A stretch of DNA of 34,632 bases, from the NCBI GenBank assembly GCA_913051865.1, contig CAJXHE010000013.1, positions 1 through 34,632 of the forward strand. Reading direction: 5' to 3'. The stretch is from an uncultured Flavobacteriales bacterium (GTDB lineage: Bacteria > Bacteroidota > Bacteroidia > Flavobacteriales_D > Sanyastnellaceae). The position numbers and the translations under genes were made by a program. This document shows positions 29,935 through 34,632 of the stretch, piece by piece (position 1 is the stretch's first letter; each line of letters begins with the position of its first letter). The notes beneath the pieces were generated by a model, which did no database searches, was not told the DNA's origin, and saw only the letters and a program-made list of their open reading frames with translations.

Positions 29935-30704
29935 TTAAGTCCCCAGCTGTTGAGTTCAGATATCGCGTGATGCGCTGTAAGGTCAAACTGCGTTGGGACA
30001 ACCGATGCAAAGCCATTCGACAGTGCCCATTCATCTGTGTCTTCTCCTTGGTCGGGGTTGGTGAATTCTCCCGTAAGCCAGTAGTATGTTTCGTGGTTGG
30101 GCGCTGTCCGCTCTTCGAAGGCATCCTCCCAAAATCCAGCCGCCTGTCTACAAACTTTGATTCCTTTCAAATCTTTGAGTGGAAGCTTTGGAATGTTCAC
30201 ATTGAGACATGTGCCAGAAGGGAGGCCCCGCTTCAGTACTTCTTTCGCCATTTGGCGGGCAATCTTTTTTGCTGCGGTAAAATCTGCGTCAGCAGCGTGA
30301 TCAAGAAGAGAAAAGCCGATGGCGGGAATGCTTTCGACAGCCCCTTCGACAGCAGCAGACATCGTGCCTGAGTAAATCACATTTATAGAGCTGTTGCTGC
30401 CATGATTGATTCCTGAAAGCAAGAGGTCTGGTTTGCGATTAAGAATCTTGTAAATCGCGAGTTTAACACAATCTACGGGTGTCCCAGATGTGCTGTGCGC
30501 ACTTATTCCCTTAATGGGAAAGTATGCAGGTTTAATTCTTAAGATTTCTCCAATCGTCACAGCGTGGCCCATGCCAGATTGTGGGCTGTCAGGAGCGACC
30601 ACATGAACTTCACCGAGGTCTGCAACTGCTTCTGCAAGCGCACAGATGCCTGCAGACGTGATTCCGTCATCATTTGTGATGAGTATAAGAGGACGTTTTG
30701 ACAT
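29931..30704 (-). CDS. surE: 5'/3'-nucleotidase SurE
   Basis: The protein has 257 residues. It is a metal-dependent survival-protein phosphatase removing phosphate from nucleoside 5'/3'-monophosphates and short polyphosphate. ITNDDG (Asp12, Asp13) at the N terminus, SPQSGMG, STSGTPVDCV and SGINHGSN supply the usual divalent-metal and substrate residues. The length is typical. It starts 11 bp after pepD on the same strand and overlaps the small membrane protein gene by 4 bp, giving the order pepD, surE, membrane protein, lpxB. Confidence 0.96.
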   Translation of the reverse strand: MSKRPLILITNDDGITSAGICALAEAVADLGEVHVVAPDSPQSGMGHAVTIGEILRIKPAYFPIKGISAHSTSGTPVDCVKLAIYKILNRKPDLLLSGINHGSNSSINVIYSGTMSAAVEGAVESIPAIGFSLLDHAADADFTAAKKIARQMAKEVLKRGLPSGTCLNVNIPKLPLKDLKGIKVCRQAAGFWEDAFEERTAPNHETYYWLTGEFTNPDQGEDTDEWALSNGFASVVPTQFDLTAHHAISELNSWGLK

Positions 30705-30715
30705 GGTTTTAGTGA

Positions 30716-32179
30716 TTAACGCTTAGGGATACGATTTAGTGCTGCGATATAGAAGTCCCAGAACTTTTGGACTGAAGAAATCTGGCAACACTCGTCAGGT
30801 GAATGTGCTCTACGGATATTCGGTCCGAACGATGCCATGTCCATTTCCGGGTAGTTTGTGCCTAGAATGCCACATTCAAGACCTGCGTGGCAGGCCATAA
30901 CTTTTGGCTCCTCATTGTAGCGTTCGACATATAATTCACGCAACATCTCTACAGTAGAAGAAGACGGGTTTGGCGTCCATCCAGGGTAGGAGCCTCCTCT
31001 TTCTGAAGTAAGGCCTGCGATTGTAAATGCAGCTTCAATAGATCTTGCATGATCCCCTTTTTCGGAATCTACGGAGGATCTGTTGAGGCATTGAATATTT
31101 ACATCACCACCACCAACGTCTATACGGGCGAGGTTGTTTGAGGTTTGGACCAAGCCTTCTATATCTGGACTCATGCGGTGGATTCCCACTGGGCACGTCT
31201 GAATTGCGAGAAGAAGAACATGCTGCACATCCTCAGGGAGTGCTTGGGGAGGCGTTTTCTCGCGCTCCCAACTAATGCTGAGATGTGGATCCGTCGTTTT
31301 GTATTCAGCAGTGATATCAGCTTTTGTGTTGTTTATGGCTTCTTCAAGGGTTTTCATATCCTGTTCAGAGACGACAATGAGCGCGTGTGCCTCACGAGGA
31401 ATCGCATTTCGAAGACCTCCTCCATGTATTTCACTCACACGGATGTCTACGGATTCTAACACTTCCAACAAGACACGGTTGATTAGCTTGTTTGCATTTG
31501 CAATACCCTTGTGAATGTCCATCCCACTGTGTCCGCCTGCACCTCCTTTTACAATTATTTTAAGTCCTGTAGTGCCCTCGTGAATTGAATCTTCAGGCGT
31601 ATAGGTTCCGGTTGATGTAATGTCAACACCACCTGCGCAGCCAATGCTGATTTCGTCATCGTCCTCTGTGTCGAGGTTGAGCAGTATCGTTGCTTCTAAG
31701 TGTCCCGCTTTCAGACCGAGCGCACCAGTCATCCCTGTTTCCTCGTCTATTGTAAACAATGCTTCTAGAGCTGGGTGAGGAATATCATTGCTTTCTAGAG
31801 TGGCTAAAATCGTGGCGACACCGATGCCATTGTCAGACCCCAGAGTTGTTCCCTCGGCACGAACCCAATCTCCGTCGACGACCATTTTAATCCCTTGCGT
31901 CATGAAATCGAACACGGTGTCATTGTTTTTTTGGCACACCATGTCCACGTGACTTTGCAGAACCACGGTCTGCCTGTCTTCCATTCCTTGTGTGGCTGGT
32001 TTTTTCATAAAGACGTTTTTAACGTCGTCTTGCCAAGCTTCAAGGCCATGATCCTTAGCCCATTGCATCAGCCAAGCGCACACTTTTTCTTCGTGTTTAG
32101 AGGGTCTTGGTATTTCATTTAAGTCAGCAAATCTATTCCAAAGCGCTGATGGTTGAAGGTTGCGAATCGCTGTTGACAT
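30716..32179 (-). CDS. pepD: Cytosolic aminoacyl-histidine dipeptidase (PepD, M20 family)
   Basis: From ATG 32179 the protein has 487 residues (E. coli PepD is about 485). It hydrolyses Xaa-His dipeptides such as carnosine with a two-metal centre. M20 metal-site motifs are all present: SHVDMV, GSDNGIG, DEETGMTGA, NLDTED and, near the C terminus, CHAGLECG. A dimerisation domain is inserted in the middle around GGAGGHSGMDIHKG. TTG at 32188 would add three residues and is less likely. The gene heads the pepD-surE-lpxB cluster. Upstream on the minus strand TATTTTG occurs 6 nt before the ATG, a -7-like box short by one base. Confidence 0.95.
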   Translation of the reverse strand: MSTAIRNLQPSALWNRFADLNEIPRPSKHEEKVCAWLMQWAKDHGLEAWQDDVKNVFMKKPATQGMEDRQTVVLQSHVDMVCQKNNDTVFDFMTQGIKMVVDGDWVRAEGTTLGSDNGIGVATILATLESNDIPHPALEALFTIDEETGMTGALGLKAGHLEATILLNLDTEDDDEISIGCAGGVDITSTGTYTPEDSIHEGTTGLKIIVKGGAGGHSGMDIHKGIANANKLINRVLLEVLESVDIRVSEIHGGGLRNAIPREAHALIVVSEQDMKTLEEAINNTKADITAEYKTTDPHLSISWEREKTPPQALPEDVQHVLLLAIQTCPVGIHRMSPDIEGLVQTSNNLARIDVGGGDVNIQCLNRSSVDSEKGDHARSIEAAFTIAGLTSERGGSYPGWTPNPSSSTVEMLRELYVERYNEEPKVMACHAGLECGILGTNYPEMDMASFGPNIRRAHSPDECCQISSVQKFWDFYIAALNRIPKR

Positions 32180-32314
32180 CGTATGCAAAATATTTATTGT
32201 TTGAACTTTGCAAGTTAGGAAAGAAAAGTGGTTAAAAACGTTGTGTGAAATGTGGAAAAAGTGTAGTAATAAAAAGGGACTTCACAGAAGAAAAGCAATA
32301 TCTTGTGCTGCTTA

Positions 32315-34159
32315 ATGGCAGAACAAGTAAGCTATACAGAAGATAACATCCGTTCACTGTCGTGGAAGGAGCATATTCGTATGCGCCCAGGGATGTACAT
32401 TGGGAAAGTCGGTGACGGCAAAGACTCTGATGATGGCATTTATGTGCTTCTTAAAGAAGTCATTGACAACAGTGTCGATGAATACACGATGGGCAATGGC
32501 AAGAGTGTCGAAGTAGGTATTCGCAATGGAGAGGTGAGAGTACGTGATTACGGTAGAGGTATTCCGCTCGGAAAAGTGGTTGATTGTGTTTCGAAAATTA
32601 ATACTGGAGGCAAGTATGACTCCCGTGCTTTCAAGAAGACGGTAGGACTTAATGGAGTCGGTACCAAGGCTGTCAATGCGCTTTCGTCGTCTTTTCAGGT
32701 TGAGAGTTTTAGAGAAGGAGAATCAAAAACGGCAACGTTTGCACTGGGAGAGCTTCAAGAGGATCGTGATATTGAAGCGACGACAAAGCGCAACGGTACG
32801 AAGGTGGTTTTTATACCTGACGAAGATTTGTTCAAAGGGTATAAATACAGAATGGAGCATGTCGAGAAGCTCCTTTGGAATTACGCCTACCTAAATACTG
32901 GACTATCTATTTACTTAAATGGAGATAAACTCAAGAGCGACAATGGTTTACTTGACCTCCTTGAGTCGACTATGGACGGCAAGGCGCGCTATCCAATCAT
33001 TCAATTAAAAGGGAATGATATTGAGGTTGCTGTCACGCATTCAGAAGCATATGGAGAAGACATTCAAAGTTTTGTGAATGGTCAGTATACACCTCAGGGA
33101 GGGACGCATCAAGCTGCTTTTAGAGAAGCGTATGTCCGAGTCGTGAGGGATTTTTTCAATAAGGATTATGATACTGGAGATGTGCGTTCTGGGATTGTTT
33201 GTGCGGTGAGTGTGAAAGTTGAAGAACCCGTTTTCGAGTCACAAACAAAAACAAAGCTTGGCTCATCAGAAATGGGTCCTCAGGGACCTACACTGAAAAG
33301 CTTCATGTTTGATTTTCTCAAAACAGAACTTGACAATTACCTCCATAGAAATCCTGAAATTGCCCAACAGCTCCAATCTCGAATTCTTCAAAACGAGCGT
33401 GAAAGGAAAGATTTGGCAGGGATTAAAAAACTTGCGAGAGCGAGAGCTAAAAAAGCGTCATTGCACAATAAGAAACTGCGCGATTGCAGAGCTCACCTCA
33501 ATGATAAACACGCACGTAATGAAGAGTCTACGTTGTTTATTACAGAGGGAGATTCAGCTTCAGGATCGATTACGAAAGCACGTGATGTAGTCACTCAGGC
33601 CGTCTTCTCTTTGAAGGGAAAACCGCTTAATTGCTTCGGTTTAACGAAGAAAATTGTCTATCAAAACGAAGAATTTAATCTCTTACAGTCTGCCTTAAAT
33701 ATTGAGGATGGCTTAGATGATTTGAGATACAACAAGGTTGTTATCGCTACAGATGCCGATGTTGACGGGATGCACATTCGACTCCTCTTAATTACGTTCT
33801 TCTTACAGTTTTTCCCTGACTTAGTCAAGAAAGGTCACCTCTATGTCTTACAAACACCCTTGTTTAGAGTGAGAAATAAGAAGGAGACAGTTTATTGCTA
33901 CGATGAATCTGAGAAGCATGGCGCCCTTTCAAGGCTTGGTGTGAAATCGGAAATTACCCGATTTAAAGGTTTGGGTGAGATAAGTCCTGATGAGTTTTCT
34001 TATTTTATTGGAGAAGACATGCGCATTGATCCAGTGGTCGTAGGAAGAGATGCCAGTTTAAAAGAAATGCTTGGATTCTTCATGGGCAAGAATACACCAG
34101 ACCGACAGAAGTTTATTATTGAAAACCTCCGTGTGGAGAAAGACAATGTAGAGGAATGA
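32315..34159 (+). CDS. parE: DNA topoisomerase IV subunit B (ParE; GyrB paralogue)
   Basis: From ATG 32315 the protein has 614 residues. The GHKL ATPase domain contains [18 protein letters not shown] (47-57), DYGRGIP and [15 protein letters not shown]. The TOPRIM domain has EGDSASG (411-417) and DADVDG (480-485). ParE provides ATP hydrolysis for type II topoisomerase strand passage and decatenation. It is distinguished from GyrB by its length and by the adjacent parC-type gene, which it overlaps by 4 bp. An in-frame TTG at 32303 would add four residues without support. The 135 bp between pepD and this start hold no exact TAnnTTTG box on the plus strand. Confidence 0.94.
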   Translation: MAEQVSYTEDNIRSLSWKEHIRMRPGMYIGKVGDGKDSDDGIYVLLKEVIDNSVDEYTMGNGKSVEVGIRNGEVRVRDYGRGIPLGKVVDCVSKINTGGKYDSRAFKKTVGLNGVGTKAVNALSSSFQVESFREGESKTATFALGELQEDRDIEATTKRNGTKVVFIPDEDLFKGYKYRMEHVEKLLWNYAYLNTGLSIYLNGDKLKSDNGLLDLLESTMDGKARYPIIQLKGNDIEVAVTHSEAYGEDIQSFVNGQYTPQGGTHQAAFREAYVRVVRDFFNKDYDTGDVRSGIVCAVSVKVEEPVFESQTKTKLGSSEMGPQGPTLKSFMFDFLKTELDNYLHRNPEIAQQLQSRILQNERERKDLAGIKKLARARAKKASLHNKKLRDCRAHLNDKHARNEESTLFITEGDSASGSITKARDVVTQAVFSLKGKPLNCFGLTKKIVYQNEEFNLLQSALNIEDGLDDLRYNKVVIATDADVDGMHIRLLLITFFLQFFPDLVKKGHLYVLQTPLFRVRNKKETVYCYDESEKHGALSRLGVKSEITRFKGLGEISPDEFSYFIGEDMRIDPVVVGRDASLKEMLGFFMGKNTPDRQKFIIENLRVEKDNVEE

Positions 34160-34632
34160 TGGTAAACGAACACGAGGAACACGACAGTCAGGAAAACGAA
34201 AGAGACAGCGAGTTTGCACACGGACATGTAGACGATACATCAGATGACATGGATCACGTTGTTCGTGTCAGAGGCATGTATAACCAGTACTTTCTAGATT
34301 ATGCATCTTATGTAATACTAGAGAGGGCTGTTCCTCACCAATACGATGGGCTGAAGCCTGTTCAGCGTCGCATCCTTCACTCTTTAGACGAGATGGATGA
34401 TGGTCGTTTTCACAAGGTGGCAAATGTCATCGGTAACACGATGAAGTTTCACCCGCATGGTGATGCCAGTATTGGTGATGCGATGGTTCAAATAGGCCAA
34501 AAAGATCTTCTTCTAGATTGCCAAGGGAATTGGGGGAACATCTTAACGGGTGACCGTGCTGCGGCTGCGAGGTATATTGAAGTCCGGCTAAGCAAGTTTG
34601 GCAAGGAAGTCTTATTCAATCACAAGACGACA
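34156..34632 (+). CDS. parC: DNA topoisomerase IV subunit A, N-terminal part
   Basis: 159 residues are present before the window edge. ATG 34156 overlaps the parE stop (ATGA); a second ATG follows immediately. An acidic, histidine-containing tail of about 35 residues precedes the breakage-reunion domain. Landmarks are [36 protein letters not shown] and [11 protein letters not shown] with the catalytic Tyr140 that attacks DNA. Pairing with parE identifies the subunit; the sequence alone could also suit a GyrA paralogue. The quinolone-resistance segment lies in the [13 protein letters not shown] part, with Ser105 at the usual Ser position as in sensitive enzymes. Confidence 0.93.
   Translation, partial: MMVNEHEEHDSQENERDSEFAHGHVDDTSDDMDHVVRVRGMYNQYFLDYASYVILERAVPHQYDGLKPVQRRILHSLDEMDDGRFHKVANVIGNTMKFHPHGDASIGDAMVQIGQKDLLLDCQGNWGNILTGDRAAAARYIEVRLSKFGKEVLFNHKTT

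Noticed and set aside
29967-30371. A 134-codon open frame antisense to surE
   Set aside because: surE motifs are complete on the minus strand, and the plus-strand product looks random.
1-34632. CRISPR array, tRNA, rRNA, insertion sequence or attachment site
   Set aside because: I saw no regularly spaced repeats, cloverleaf-like sequences, transposase genes or terminal inverted repeats; the gaps between genes are all under 300 bp.

Overview
The window looks like ordinary chromosome from a free-living member of the Bacteroidota, probably a Flavobacteriales/Cryomorphaceae-type lineage. The evidence is a moderately AT-rich sequence, a near absence of Shine-Dalgarno sites, Bacteroidota-type promoters (TTG about 20 nt before TAnnTTTG), an enlarged NusB of about 310 residues, and families concentrated in this phylum (DUF4249 and DUF1573 lipoproteins, DUF5117-type metalloprotease, a surE / small membrane protein / lpxB chain). 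I saw no insertion sequence, prophage, CRISPR array, tRNA or rRNA. No stretch over 300 bases lacks a gene.

Layout. 1-2.8 kb: the 3' end of tsaD (+), convergent with a minus-strand pair, an SF2 helicase followed by a LytS-type histidine kinase. 2.8-5.0 kb: ung and hisS (+). 5.0-8.3 kb: meaB with a downstream gene I read as a degenerate LytS-type kinase (-), a secreted carboxypeptidase-regulatory-like protein interrupted by a 10-G tract (+), a small membrane protein (-) and an easily missed 50-residue lipoprotein (+). 8.3-12.2 kb: a tightly overlapping LysM / SGNH / MBOAT operon (-), which looks like an envelope O-acylation module. 12.2-12.8 kb: an orphan HPt protein (+). 12.8-18.1 kb: htpG, a TerB-DnaJ protein and a large zinc metalloprotease (-), a protein-folding and turnover group.

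18.3-25.1 kb: a long co-directional run nusB, DUF1573, yajC, nhaC, uvrA, LOG (-), closed by a good hairpin terminator at 18204-18240. 25.2-28.5 kb: three plus-strand envelope or unknown genes (DUF4249, DUF4139, AIM24-like). 28.5-32.2 kb: pepD, surE, small membrane protein, lpxB (-), with 4-bp overlaps among the last three. 32.3-34.6 kb: parE and the start of parC (+), cut by the window edge.

The most interesting signals are two. First, a TAnnTT-type -7 element sits exactly 4 nt before the ATG of at least eight genes that lead transcription units, which predicts leaderless mRNAs. Second, the G10 tract at 7014-7023 is a candidate phase-variation switch, because both alternative frames reach TAA within 30 nt. 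The signalling genes here (an NPHF kinase, an apparent pseudokinase and an HPt protein) all lack adjacent response regulators.
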